NCBI GenBank assembly: GCA_030704615.1
Contig: CM060733.1
Location: 25,110,001 to 25,174,000 of the forward strand
From: Takakia lepidozioides
Taxonomy: Eukaryota; Streptophyta; Takakiopsida; Takakiales; Takakiaceae
DNA: 64,000 bases
Direction: 5' to 3'
Both the position numbers and the translations under genes were made by a program. The notes under the pieces are model-generated. The model did not search any database and was not told the origin of the DNA. It was given only the letters and a program-made list of their open reading frames with translations. Of this stretch, positions 12,483-24,384 are shown piece after piece (the stretch's first letter is position 1; each line of letters begins with the position of its first letter).

Positions 12483-14568
12483 AGTGCACTTGCCCACACT
12501 GGCAGTCTTCCGTCAGCCAATTGCAGTTCACTATCAGGTAATCAAACCTCACTCATGCTCTGTCAATAAGATAATTCCAACATGTTGGGGCATATTGGTG
12601 ACCTAGTTCTTGGCTTGGTGTCCCTCCAGCTGTCTTCTGACCCATGGAACCCTCTCTCCACCCACCTTGCACCCTTCCTTCCTCCCTCCTTGAGTGAAGG
12701 TACCCATATCAATATCCCACAGTGATACCATCGCTGGTAGCTACATCATTGTTCGAGTCACCCATCTTTGGCCTTGTCTTTGCAGTGGTAGGGGGGGTTG
12801 ATTTCTCCCCACGGTCACAGGATCCCCTCAAACTCAGCAACCCGGCAATTTAGGTTGTATTGCTAGCTCAAGTAGGCTGCAAACAAATATGTAACTTTGT
12901 GCGATTATTATTAAGAGCAAGACTTCGAGTGTCAAGTAAAATTCTCTCTCCTAGGTCTGAGAGTTTTGACGCGTCAAACCTTGATTAAATGGTACATACA
13001 TAAATGTGTGGCATTATCTTCTCCCCCTTCCCTTGGGCGGTGTCCCTTAATCCGTGTGCTAGGTGCCTCTTAGCGAGGTTACTTTGAAAGAGGTTATTTT
13101 CTCCTCTCACTATAATTAAGGGGCCTGATTTGTGAGCGGTTGTGCAAGGTGTTTCCCTTTATCCAAGACAAAAAAACAAAAAAACAAAAAACCCTCTCTG
13201 AACTTGCTATATTTTTTACTGAATTAGATTCCTGGAAGTTTTATTTTTCTGTTACTCCCAAGCCGGAACACCTATCCAGGTTTAACTATATCATCTCTGA
13301 CAAGGCTTGAGGATGTGCATTTTGAGAGGAGAAAGAAAGACATTAGTTTGTCTTAGCCCGTTTGGAGGGGGAATGAAGTTTGGTGAGAATGTGAGCATGT
13401 GAGCAGGTGAGTGACCACAATTATTTAGACTCAGATATGAGAATGTAATCAAACTTACAGTTTTGATGAATTTTGTAGGTTTTTGTAGGTTTGGCACCAA
13501 TAAGGTGGCTTCAAATATAGGTTCAGGTTAGGGTTGGGATAGGCTCAAGCTTGGTTCAGTTCGCCGAGAAACCAACATACACAAAGTAACGCGTGGTTTG
13601 TTACAAATTTATGTACATGATACTGAACCTAATTTCGATTCAAACTCCTATCCAAAAAATATCACAAACAAATGTCCATATGTATAAATTCATGTAAGCT
13701 TGTAAAATTATTGAATCTAAACATTTTAAAATTTACTCACATAATATTCACATTTGATTTTATACCCACCAAAGGTTTGGTCCACTCATCAACTACCAAC
13801 ACCTGGGATTGGAGATGCTACCTTTGTCAAAGGACTTACTCCTGTAGTATGTATGACTCACCTTTATATAAACAGTAAATCTGAAAGCCCTGAGCACAAT
13901 GTTACATCCAACAGAGCCAGCTCAGCCTCAAGGAATTGGAAAGTTGGTGATTAGAGGTGTAGACATCTTCGTCTTCTCTTATGTCTACCATACAGGGAAA
14001 TACCACGTACTAAATCTCTGTCACCATTGTTGTTGGGTGCTCAGAGAATCAGCCTCCACTCCAGGGGTCCACATTTGCTCTCCTCTAATGTCTCTCTCTT
14101 TCCTGCCGCACGGTCGTTGCATTTCATCTGCAACACCATTACCAATGCAAAAAAAATTCATCTGTAAAGATATAAATTCTCTTTGTTAATGCGAGATAAA
14201 GCAGTATATGTTAATCCATGTTTATTTACTCCGGCAGGATCAAACCCCAAACAATCTAAAGTTAAACCTTGTGAACGATGAATTGCTGGAGCTGCAGCTA
14301 ACTGAAAGGGAAATTGTGTTCTGGTAATTAAATGGGACCTATTTGAAGGAAATCACGAAGTTCCATTCTGTGATTCCTCTTGGTATCTCTACAGTATGCT
14401 TGTACTAGACCCTGGTTTGGTAGGATGAGTCATGGACGGATGCCGATCCCCTAAGTAACTTACCCACTACATCTGTTCCTCTCCTCACCTCTTCTGCTTC
14501 TTATGCAATTGGGCTCTCTTTGTCTGAGCCTTAGGTGCTGGGAGGTTGTTGCTTGAGGATTCGGAGCC
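12483..14568. other. 3' flank of VPS39-like gene and intergenic sequence
   Basis: No gene recognised. A homopolymer-rich CAAAAAA stretch lies near 13170-13190. Short open frames at 13672-14189 show no family features. The last 150 bases are probably the promoter and leader of the next gene. Confidence 0.4.
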
Positions 14569-15085
14569 ATGGCGCCTAAGCCAGGAAACCAGAAAACAGG
14601 CTTTCCGCAACAATCTAAGCTTAAAGGTTTATCCCAGTCGGGGAGGAAGAAGAGTTCCGGCAAAAGTGCGTCAGGACCGTCTGACTATTCCATCCACAAG
14701 GACTTTGGAGGATATCAGAACTTCATGCACTCTTGGGGTCTGAAGATTTATAACATGGATGATGTTGAAGAGGGGAAAGCAATTACAGAGGCTTTCAAAG
14801 AAGCGGATCGCCAGGCTGCACGGGATGCTGCGAAGACTGGTGGTTCTGGGAATGCGGGGAAATCGGTTGGCAAGTCCGGAAGTAGTAAGCGAAGATTTTG
14901 TTCTGATAGATTTCTGTTTTGCATCATGTTGTTCCGTGGATTAACTTAGTGGTTTGTCGATGCTTTCAACTCATTCCATTTGGTTGCGGTTTCCTTTCAC
15001 CTTTGAAGTTTGTTGTTGATGCAAGGGATATGCTCGAGATTCCATTAACCATTCATGTACTGTGTACTCAGCGGTGGACGCCTAG
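14569..15085 (+). CDS. Small basic/acidic plant protein of unknown function
   Basis: An ATG in good context (GCCATGGCG) opens a reading frame with a lysine, serine and glycine-rich N-terminus, then DYSIHKDFGGYQNFMHSWGL, then a charged helix (EEGKAITEAFKEADRQAARD) and a low-complexity Gly/Ser/Lys tail. The core looks like a conserved folded motif rather than noise. I infer exon 1 as 14569-14884, ended by a GTAAGC donor, and a tiny exon 2 at 15072-15085 that ends in TAG, giving 109 residues. If the intron is not used the frame runs to 14949 (126 residues). No catalytic residues, signal peptide or membrane segment are visible, and I assign no function. Confidence 0.55.
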
Positions 15086-16670
15086 ACCATTCATGACCCC
15101 CTGATGCGCCCAGCAGGTACGCGGCTTGAGAATTGCGCACATATACTTCCCAGCACTTCCTAAGCGATATGCATCCTGCCTTTTCCTCATGTATTAATCT
15201 TCTTCTTTCTTCTTACAGTACTTCTCTTGATGAACTTCGATGAGTGTTGGAGGTTAACAAATGGATGCACTCAAAAGGAATGTGTTTTGCACAGGAGCCC
15301 TCTTCTGGGGAAAGGAAGCAGAAGTGAAGTTGGTTGTCCATGTAAGCCAGTGCAGAGCTTACATGCTTAGCTTGTACGTTGAAAACAGATGCGTGCAAAT
15401 TTTGTGACGATGTTCTGCGGATGAACAGAGCATAGAACATTGTACAAATTGTCTATGCGATGGTGTGGCCTCACCCTGTGAGAACACCAGTCGGTGCTAG
15501 CCAACCCATTTGCTAGCACAGTTTTGTAACATGACTCTTCAACAACTAGAGTGAGGAACTTGGTTTTCCAACCAGTTGCATATCACGGATATATATGACG
15601 CAGACCACTGGCAACTTGAACTTACAAGACTACTTCTACCTCCAGTGAATGTTAGTATGTTTGGCATATCGTTTGTTGTATTGCATATGACCAACAACTC
15701 CTGTGTGAGACTCGTGTATGTACAACACTATTCTTCGAGGTGATGGTTACAGTGAGCTGCTTTTGAGATTGTGAATAATTGTGAAAATGTGGGCTTGGGG
15801 CCAACCAAATTGGCAGTCTCTCCCCCCTATCTCCCAGTGCATTTCTGGCCCCACAACTTTGCATCTCAGGCGCATCACCACTTTAGGCACATTTGACATC
15901 AAGTCACTGAATTGATCCTCTTACACCACCAGTCAACTACCGGTTGGATCTTCTTGTGAAATCTCAACACTTTCTCACGTTCCTGATATTCGGAATGTTA
16001 CAAAACACTCGAACTACACCTGGAAAAATGTCAACCTTCTATCTGCTTTGCAGCACGTCAAACCATGAAGATCTACAGCTGGGAAAATAGTTTTCGTAAT
16101 CCTCTCACCATGAGCTACGCATGTCATTCTTCCTTCCTGCTACACCTTCAACACCTACGTGGAAACCCACATGAAAGTGACGCCCACGTCGACCTTTAAG
16201 TGCGAACCAATTACTGAAGGAAGTATGGAGAGTTCCAGCTTTGCCCCATGGCTTTCATCAGCTCACTATCATTTCCGAAAACCTACAGCACACATGAACC
16301 CATGTGAAAAGTGAGGTTGCAGAGAACGGAGATTGAATATTGATTGACTGCTGCCAAGAGAGAAGAATCTCTTTTCATGCAAGAGCATTTGTACTCGGCT
16401 ATGGGGAAGCAGGGCTTGAGAATTTCTCAATCAGGTCAGGACGTCAGGACTCGAGAGGTAGGTTGAAGAGAGAAGAAAAGACTGCGAGAAAGATTTATAT
16501 GGGAGACGAGCAGTGGGCTCATGCATTCATCCGTCCGTTTGGTTTGTCATCCAAAGATAACTTTACGAGGTAGAATGGAAGTGTTAACGGCGCAGGAGCT
16601 CGTTCTGGTCTCCTCCCTGGGCCCTTGTTTGTGAGGGATTGGAATTCATGAGATCATGGAATTCACTTTC
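15086..16670. other. Intergenic region without recognised genes
   Basis: The part to about 15900 may include a 3' untranslated region. Open frames at 15213-15440, 15652-15864 and 16340-16573 show no family features. Confidence 0.4.
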
Positions 16671-16893
16671 TCACCTTTGAGAAGAAAATAGTGGAACAAC
16701 CTTCCGCAAGAATGTTGTAACTAAAAAGTGTCTAGCCCTTGCATTATATAAATTCTCTGTAGCAGCTGAAATTGCAACCACCAGTGAGGCACTACATATT
16801 TCATTACATCTATAGATCCCATGTGACCGAGATACTGACATGAGAAATCGCTGCCGCAAGCATGTTTAATGTATAATCCATTTTCATAAATTG
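16671..16893 (-). pseudogene. GDSL esterase fragment fused to gypsy reverse transcriptase
   Basis: The minus strand repeats the middle GDSL segment seen at 1857-2100 and 23030-23243 (the GLYII..NDFS block and the VVAISAATENLYN region), with stops. It ends in 'cataaattgtt', directly followed on the plus strand by gypsy reverse transcriptase. No active-site serine block is present. Confidence 0.7.
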
Positions 16894-17150
16894 TTTAGGA
16901 AATATTTGGGGAAATTTGTGTTGGTCTTCATGGATGATATCTTGGTTTATTCAAGGTCCAAAGAAGAACACAATGAACACTTGAGAAGTGTTTTAGAAAT
17001 CCTGAGAGAAAATAAGCTTTATGCTAAAAAAAAAAAAGTGAGTTTTTCATTTCCCAAATTGAATATTTGGGTCACATAGTGTCAAAGGATGGCATTTTGG
17101 TTGATCCCAGAAAGATCAAAGTGGTGGCTGAATGGCCAATTCCAAATGAT
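16894..17150 (+). mobile_element. Ty3/gypsy reverse transcriptase relic
   Basis: The translation carries the catalytic core [16 protein letters not shown] followed by [16 protein letters not shown], a typical plant gypsy reverse transcriptase palm. Frameshifts follow, then a VSKDG/LVDP-like stretch. Only about 85 codons of the domain remain. Confidence 0.85.
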
Positions 17151-17152
17151 AG

Positions 17153-17365
17153 AACAGATGTAAGACAAAGATCAAAAACCTGGCTGTTGAGCAGCGGAGG
17201 CATGGTAAGTCAATCAAAGCCATGGAACAAGTGAGACTCAGGGAGGTTTTGAAGACTGCAAGAGCAAATGTCGCTCACATCGTGGGCAAACGCTTCAGGT
17301 ACTCAATTCCCAATATTGTGGGCTGTCGGTCGCTCCCAGGTTTCCCTTTCTTAGTTTGTTTTTAA
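17153..17365 (+). pseudogene. Unidentified coding-like fragment
   Basis: Immediately after the reverse transcriptase relic there is a stop-free frame rich in charged residues (KIKNLAVEQRRHGKSIKAM, then LREVLKTARANVAHIVGK). The composition looks protein-coding and helical, and unlike the surrounding A/T-rich sequence. It has no start codon and matches no family I recognise. It may be a captured host exon. Confidence 0.35.
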
Positions 17366-18273
17366 AATAAAAATAAAACTAACTGCAAGTGCAAATCGAG
17401 TTTATATATTATCTTCATTTGATTTACAGGGCCGCTAAAAAAATCAAATTATATATATTCTACAAAACAACGTGCCAAAAGTTCACTGACTATGACCGTC
17501 AACCCCTATCCACAGAATTAAAGTAGTATTTATAATACTAACGGTTCCGCCCAACCTCCACAAAAAGTATACTTAAATGATAATATTAATATGTAGCGTA
17601 CAAAAATGACTAGGGATAAGGCGGCGCGCCATGTGTGGATCTGAAATCCGTTCATCTGAATCAGATGGACGGCTCATCAAAGCAAGTATAAAGTTAACAT
17701 CGGACGATGAGTAAATCTCAGAAGTCGTGTTGTGCGGTCGGATTGCAGGGGGAGAATGGCGGTGTAAAGGCAGGGGAGAGGCGCGCGCTCTCCATTGCTC
17801 GCTTCTTCCCTGCTCGGGTTTGAGCGCTTGGAAGCGCTTACCTGTACGAGAAACTGTCAATCTTTCAAGGGATTGAAACAGCCGCGAGGTGAAGTGACGG
17901 GATTTCAAGCTTTTCTTGGTAATTTGTGTCTCGAAACTGGGATTTCTGGTGTCTTTCGTTCTTTTGGCAAGGATATGAACCTCGATTTGTTGCCAGTATG
18001 TGTCTCTTCGCTGCTACTTCGATGTGTCTGTATTAACTTATCAATGCAGAGATCATTTCTTTGATTACTGTCTTTGTGTAGGTCGCCTTCTTTGGTGAAA
18101 GTTCATTTCTGTAGTTCCTTGGACTGTCTGTGACCTGTTTCTGAAGTTTCCAATTACCCGGCGGTACACTTGTTTTACTGTCTTTGTCTTTCTCGAAAGG
18201 AGAAATACTTAGATATTATTTACTTCAAGTGTCTTCCTCGTCGCGTGCTTTTGCGAGCATAGCTTCTACTCCG

Positions 18274-18363
18274 TGCCACTGGAGCTCTCCTGCAGCAGAG
18301 AACTTTCGGATTGCATTGCCCTAGGTATCAAAAAACGGTCTTGGTTCGAGTCCAGGAGTGGTG
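18274..18363 (+). other. tRNA-like segment (pseudo-tRNA or SINE head)
   Basis: A T-arm-like hairpin CTTGG-TTCGAGT-CCAGG contains the pol III B-box GGTTCGAGTCC. The following AGTGGTG can pair with TGCCACT at 18274-18280 as a 7-bp acceptor-like stem with two wobbles. I cannot build a convincing D-arm or anticodon arm, so it is not called a functional tRNA. Confidence 0.25.
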
Positions 18364-18528
18364 ATTACATGTTGTGCATTTTAGGACTTGCTAGGTGCGC
18401 TGGACTTTTTTTTAGTGTGTCCTCAGCGTATGCAAGTGGTTGTAACCGTTACACCGTTACTGGTGCAGGACTTACCAGGCTACTGACGAGAGTCATCACA
18501 GCGGAAGAGAAGGAGGCAGGTCCCGACC

Positions 18529-21306
18529 ATGCTGCGCACCATTTCTAAGGTGGCAGGTAATGCAGGCCAGAAAGCTCTTTTGATTATGACCAGGTGATAT
18601 TGTATGTGGTTCACTAGGTTTATGTGGGCTAGAAACTGCAGCATGGACGTTTGTGCTCAACGACCATGCCGTTGTTTGGCCTCTGATGTGCTTTGTCCCA
18701 GGTAGTCTGACTTGTTACAACTTTGCATATGGTCCCCGCCTATTTCTTCTACTTTTGCTTACACACTAGGGTTTTGACGGACTAGAGAGTTGTTTCAGAC
18801 TATATTGGAGGTGGTTGGTGAAAGTTTGTATCAAATTGGAGATTGTGCAGGTTCAGCAGCTGCAGCAGCTGCAGCATCTGTGTCTCCTGCTGCTGCTCAT
18901 GTCGACACAACTTCACCAGCAAAATTCCAGGAGGCCTCTAATTCGCGACTAGCAAAGCCTTATGGAAGTCCTTATTTTGTGGAGGAGGAATATGACTTTT
19001 GCCAGGAAGACTTGGCAAATGGAGGGGAGTTCCTATCAAAATTGGGAGGGGCACCTTCTCAAGAGGAGGCAGAAGACGCCACACGAGAACTCAGGGCGAC
19101 TTTTGTTCAGATGTATGACCTTTTTGCCAAGATGGTTGTGTTTTCATGAACATACAGTATAGATGTCAAGGAGAAGTGCATATTGTCGGGGACGTTTGAT
19201 TGTGTTTTCAGTGCATGATTACTGGCTGGAAACATGAAGAAATGTAGGGACAAGGCAGTTGGTGAGCAAGGTGTTGAAGTGTTCAGTTGGTGAATGGGCT
19301 TCACAAATATGTTGTCTCATCGTGTCTTTGCACAAGTCAAGTGCAGGTTGGGGTTGGTCATTGGACCTCAGGCACTATTTGCCAACTGCGGGGTTGTTGG
19401 CTATACCAGTTAGGGCAATGATACAAGTGGTGCCAAACTTCTGTAGTCTTAGTCATACTGGTTGAAGATTTGGCTACGGATGAGTTGGCAGTGAGGATTT
19501 TCTGGTAGATCAGTTGGCTCTCTTTCACTTGAAGAACGTATCCTTGTGTGCATGCATGTCAAGGAGTTATACATGGTGATATTTGTAGGCACACTAATGA
19601 CGGTGACACATTCAGGACGCCTTCCGCCAGGAGTCAAGGTCCTACCATCGAGGAGGGGCCAAGTACGGAGGTAGAGTCTGTTAGCATACCGGCTTCCAGG
19701 GAACGGTGCTATGATGTGCAAGAACTCACCACAGCAACTGTAAACCACTGGGGCAATTCATCCCCGGATCACAATGTGCATGCTTTAACTACGCGGGGCA
19801 ATGGTGTAGTTGCCCGGTGTGTGGATTTGCTTCAGCGGGATCCTGATGTCCAGGTGCTTATCTTCTCTATTCTGCATCAATCACATGCCATTGCAACAAA
19901 CTCAAATGTCTTGAAATATTGGAATTTGCACTCAGCTCCTGTAATTTAGGTCCGTGTTACCAATGGAGAAGACTCACTGTTTCATCTCACTACGACCTTG
20001 AAGGTGTTTGAGCACTGAAAGTTTGAGATTTTTTTTGTTTGCTGTGAGCTATGTTGTGCTGTTAAATCAAACCCTCGACCTGACGGCAGGCAGCAGTGGT
20101 ATCATTGGCAAGAGACCCAGCCATCTGGGATGCATTTGTGAAGAATGAAAAGGTGCAAGAGCTCATGCGTTCTCGCCAGATGAATCTGCCGCAACTTGAT
20201 GGTACCAATCTGTCATCTCCTCTGCCTTTCTTGAATAACCGAAGGGGAACTGATACTAGGTGGAGGCAGTGCAACTTTGAGTTCCTTTGTGGCCATTGGA
20301 GCTAGTACAGTCTGTTAGCACTTGTCGATGTTACTTCCAACGCAAATACAGCTTTTTGTGCAAATTTTTCTTTACATACTGAGAGCCACAGCTTTACTTT
20401 TTGTGACTGCAGCTCGCTTGCCCAATAGGAGGTAGACCATGTAGTAAAGTGGCCATGAGCTTCAGCTCAACAGTCGGTTGTGTATCTGAAGTCTAACCCG
20501 AGACCACTTATGCTCTATTTATGGGCCTTGCCTTGAGGCAGCACTACACATACAGTTTTTTTGGGACACTGACCAATTCTTCAGGGATCCAACCTGGTGT
20601 TGATCAGTTTGTATGGCATTTACGAAATGAAGTTGGATAAAGTTTGTGCAGGCCCACTGGCAGGGTCTGCGTGTTTCCCATGCCTTTCTTTGAATGTGTC
20701 ACTGGCTCTGTGCATTACTCTACTGTCCTGTCCTAACACTGACCATTTAGGGGCGAGCACTTTCCGATAGCCTAGCCACTGCTGTTTCTCACTTATGTGT
20801 CAAGAATACCAATTTTCCTCTATCCCTTTTAGCAATATACCCTTCAAATAACTTCGTCATTCACAAAGTCAGTCTCTAAGTAGACCAGCAGACCTGGTGG
20901 TTGATCACTTGTCCTTGGAATTTCAGCTACTGAAAGCTTGAATCTTAACTGACCTGAGCTGTTCCAAGGTATGCTGTTTGCTACTCTTGTTGTAGCTAAT
21001 TATTCCTGTTTCTAATTCCACTGGTGTTTTTGACAATGACCAGTATATCAGACAATCGGAGGGTGTACCTCACAACAAGACCGGCTCAACCCATTTTTGG
21101 TGGCACTACACTGCATGAAGAATGTGCTCTGGGAGATGATGGACACGCTCGTTGACATCGTTAACAATGTATTTGGCTTTGTAGACCGAAAGATTTTTGG
21201 CGAGAACGACAGTGACCCCTTGGACAAGCCTTTCAAGGCATGCATGGTGCTCACCATTTTGGTGCTGGCACTGGTGGTGTTGAAGCGGAGCCCCACAGCC
21301 ATTTGA
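18529..21306 (+). CDS. Conserved unknown protein with C-terminal membrane anchor
   Basis: Inferred exons 18529-18556, 18788-19112, 19616-19853, 20090-20201 and 21044-21306 join in phase to 321 residues. An alanine-rich linker (residues about 25-45) precedes an acidic segment (EEEYDFCQEDLANGGEFL). The most protein-like block is VVSLARDPAIWDAFVKNEKV, a helical pattern I associate with uncharacterised plant proteins, followed by ALHCMKNVLWEMMDTLVD. One hydrophobic helix, ACMVLTILVLALVVL, lies ten residues before the end, so a tail-anchored membrane protein with a cytosolic N-domain is inferred. The first exon is tiny and least certain; the exon 2 to 3 junction (a GTATGA donor) was chosen by phase. 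The leader may begin near 17750 and contain an upstream ORF at 17795. Confidence 0.6.
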
Positions 21307-22400
21307 AATGCCCCAGAGTTGGGTCTGTACAGAGTGGAAGATTGTGACTATGAGGATGACATCAGTAATGTTTGTAGTTCACCATGCAGACGGAAGGCTG
21401 CAACTGATGCCCTGGTCCGACTGGGGATAGTGGAGTTTATTGCATCAGGCAAGTGTGCCTTAGGTTGGTAATATCTGGTCATGTTTTATCATTTTCCGCA
21501 TCCGGCAGTTGTGCTGTACACAGCTTAGTTCTTGTAGTCCACCTTTTGTTTGGCTTACCAAACAAGAGTCAGAATGTCAAATTTCCTCAGCTGCTCTGGG
21601 GCCTGCTGTCTGGGTACTGTATCCTGCTGGGGCCCTACAACTGCCTACAGATGTGGAAGACTCATGTGTGACAGATGTAAGATCTTTCCCCTAGTGGACG
21701 CTGGCTTCTTGATCATGAAAGATGACTTGCTGATAAAATCCACCGTCAGTCAGATAGGTGTTGGCTTGTAAGGATGGTTTCTCATTTGTATATGCAGACG
21801 GTTGTGTTAATGTTTACTGCCACTATGAATGTCTTAAAGTATCGAAGATGGTTGTCAAGTGTCAACCCCAGAGGCGTACGAGGCCATCCAGTGGCCTTTG
21901 TACTGCCCGTGCGGCCTTGGCCTCAATTCATAATGGAATGTGACAATACAGCCGTGTCATTTGGAGAGAGTTTCCTCCAAGGTGGTCATCTTCTCCGATC
22001 TGCTTGATATTTTGTATTATGTAGTCCGCTACAAAAAGTACATGCAGCTCTAGAGCATAGTGGCTGGCTCCTCAATGAATCCATTACCTAACAAAACTGC
22101 AATCACAAGGATCAGCCTGAGCCAAATTTGAGACCCTATAGTTACAAAGGAGTCCCCATCAAAATTGAGAATTTTGATCTGAAATTTGGTGGACGAGTGC
22201 GCAACGATCCTTTGTTGTCTTACCAAGTTCATTAGTCTTCATGGTGCTACAGTTCATGGTGCTACAGTTCGTGAGCTATCCAGCACAGCGAGAACATGCC
22301 TTATGGCCGCCTTCGGGCACTCAAGGGTTTTAATTTTTTTCCCTTCAAATAATGCAAATAAAGTTTCAAGGGCTTTTGGACCCCTTTCCAAAAACAAATA
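21307..22400. other. 3' flank and intergenic sequence
   Basis: Probably the 3' untranslated region of the preceding gene and then unassigned sequence. A tandem duplication of TTCATGGTGCTACAG occurs at about 22239-22268. No gene is seen. Confidence 0.4.
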
Positions 22401-22509
22401 AAAATAAAATAAAAAATCAATGCATCTCAGCTTACAACAGACAGATCACAATATATTATTAAAATTTATTGCAGAGTTTCAAACACAATTGAATGCACAA
22501 TGACAAAAA

Positions 22510-23243
22510 TTAATCCATCCTCAATTCATGAGCATTACACGGATCACATTCCTTTCCTTCAGCAAAACTTTCCCCCTTCACCATGCATTCTGATGAAACT
22601 TTGGTGCGGATCTTGTCAAAAACGACTTTGCTATAATATTGTAGAACACCTCTGTAAAGTCTACTCCATCCCATATAACATGGTTGTTGGGATCCATAGT
22701 TTTGTATATGTCTAAACCCACAACTTTCCCTCCCTTGTTGCGTTAATGTTTCCACACATAGCATCCAAGTTGAAATTGTATGGATGTCCATACCCACAAG
22801 CTGCTTGGAATACATTATCTTTCAGGAATCCATATGCTTCTGGATTTTTCACAATGTCCACGTTGAGGTCATAATAGCGACTGAAACGAATAGAAATTCC
22901 CGAAAGCCGCTGTTGGAGGTCTAAAATCGCATTTTTCAAGCCCTCGTTGTAGGCTAAAACAACCTCATTGAAGGGAATCAAACGTCCGTACTCGTCTCTT
23001 GAAACCTTGGGATTACTCCAATTTGAGAAGAAAATAGTGGAACAACCTTTGGCAGGAATTTCGTAAATAAAAAGTGTCTAGCCACATTATATAAATTCTC
23101 TATAGCAGCTGAAATTGCAACCACCGAGTGAGGCACAACATATTTTATTACATCTATAGATCCCATGTGACAGAGATATTGATATGAGAAATTGTTGCTG
23201 TGAGCGGGTATAATATATAATCCATTCTCATAAATTGTTCCGG
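22510..23243 (-). pseudogene. GDSL esterase/lipase pseudogene (3' two-thirds)
   Basis: On the minus strand a middle block (ENGLYIIPAHSNNFSYQ) is followed by VVPLFSSQ, then FNEVVLAYNEGLKNAILDLQ and AYGFLKDNVFQAACGYG, the conserved C-terminal half of plant GDSL lipases. The final Asp-His block is present in another frame as WDGVDFTE, where the expected catalytic histidine is aspartate. At least two frameshifts separate the pieces, and the N-terminal GDS block is absent. The 5' edge stops at the same 'cataaattgtt' junction as the copy at 16.9 kb. Confidence 0.8.
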
Positions 23244-23580
23244 AAATATTTTTGGGGAAATTTGTGTTGGTCTCCATGGATGATATCTTGGTACAATGAA
23301 CACTTGAGAAATGTTTTAGAAATCCTTAGAGAAAATAAGCTCTATGCTCAAAAAAAACAAATGTGAGTTTTTTGTTTCCCAAATTGAATATTTGGGTCAC
23401 ATAGTGTCAAATGATGGCATTTTGGTTGATCCCGGAAAGATCAAAGTGGTGGCTGACAATCCCAAATGATAGAACAGATATGAGAGCATTTTTGGGACTT
23501 AAAGCTTTTATAGAAGATTTATGCAAATTTTTTTCATGATTGCAGCCCTTCTCGCTAGCCTGCTGAAGGGTTCAACACGA
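23243..23580 (+). mobile_element. Ty3/gypsy reverse transcriptase relic (second copy)
   Basis: Directly joined to the GDSL fragment, this repeats the copy at 16894 with a small deletion at the MDD motif. It keeps [16 protein letters not shown] and runs further, into a frame like FIEDLCK, before an unassigned 270-bp interruption. Confidence 0.75.
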
Positions 23581-23869
23581 TTCAGTGTCAACAAAGTATG
23601 AGGCTCATGAATGTAACAACAATCATGTCCTCAGGGCAGATAATTTGTGAGGGCTGTCACCGAACCCTACCAGCCTACCCCCGCATCCTGACCAGCATAA
23701 AAATCCCTACATAAACTCCAACCCAAACCAAAACTGCACATGCTTTCTCATTGTCACAAAGCTGCTACTCGGGCTAATCCCACACTTTCGACATGCTCAA
23801 ATTGGACTAACCCAAAACTACATCGGTGCAAACACAATAATTTATGAGCAATCATATGGGATGAAGACT
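23581..23869. other. Unassigned interruption within gypsy relic
   Basis: C/A-rich sequence separates the reverse transcriptase end (ASLLKG) from the RNase H start (WDEDSDKRF). It is probably a later insertion; its ends and any target duplication could not be fixed by eye. Confidence 0.4.
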
Positions 23870-24270
23870 CTGATAAAAGATTTGTTAAGCTTAAAAAAAT
23901 GTTCACAAATGCTCCCGTCTCCAGATTGATGGATTATAAGACAGAAGGACTAGTCCTTTGCGTAGATGCAAGTGATTTGGCCATAGGAGCGGTGTTAATA
24001 GACAAGTGATAGTTTATGAGTCCAAAAAGTTGAGCCCGACAAAGCTGAATTGTCCAATACGTGAAAAAGAATTGTTGGCCATCATTCATGCTTTGAAAGT
24101 TTACCAACATCACCTACCGGGAAGTGAATTCAAGATTGAGATAGATCATAAAATTTGAATATCCAGCTACACAGCCCAACCTCAGTTGCACATAGTATCG
24201 TTGGATAGAATTCCATCAGCAATTCTTTTTTATTTGCGATATGTTAAGGGAAAAGACAATATACAGTGAA
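23870..24270 (+). mobile_element. Gypsy RNase H segment, plus orientation
   Basis: Frames give KLKKMFTNAPVSRLMDYK, LVLCVDASDLAIGAVL and EKELLAIIHALKVYQHHL, the RNase H domain of a gypsy element, with several stops. It pairs with the inverted copy at 24385-24930. Confidence 0.75.
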
Positions 24271-24384
24271 AAATGTACACCACGCCATCTATCCAGCTCG
24301 ATCCATGCTTCCTGCTTGAAAGATGAAAAAACATCATGAAAGCAATGACCAATTCTCCTAGACTCAGTTCTATGCCTAACTTCT

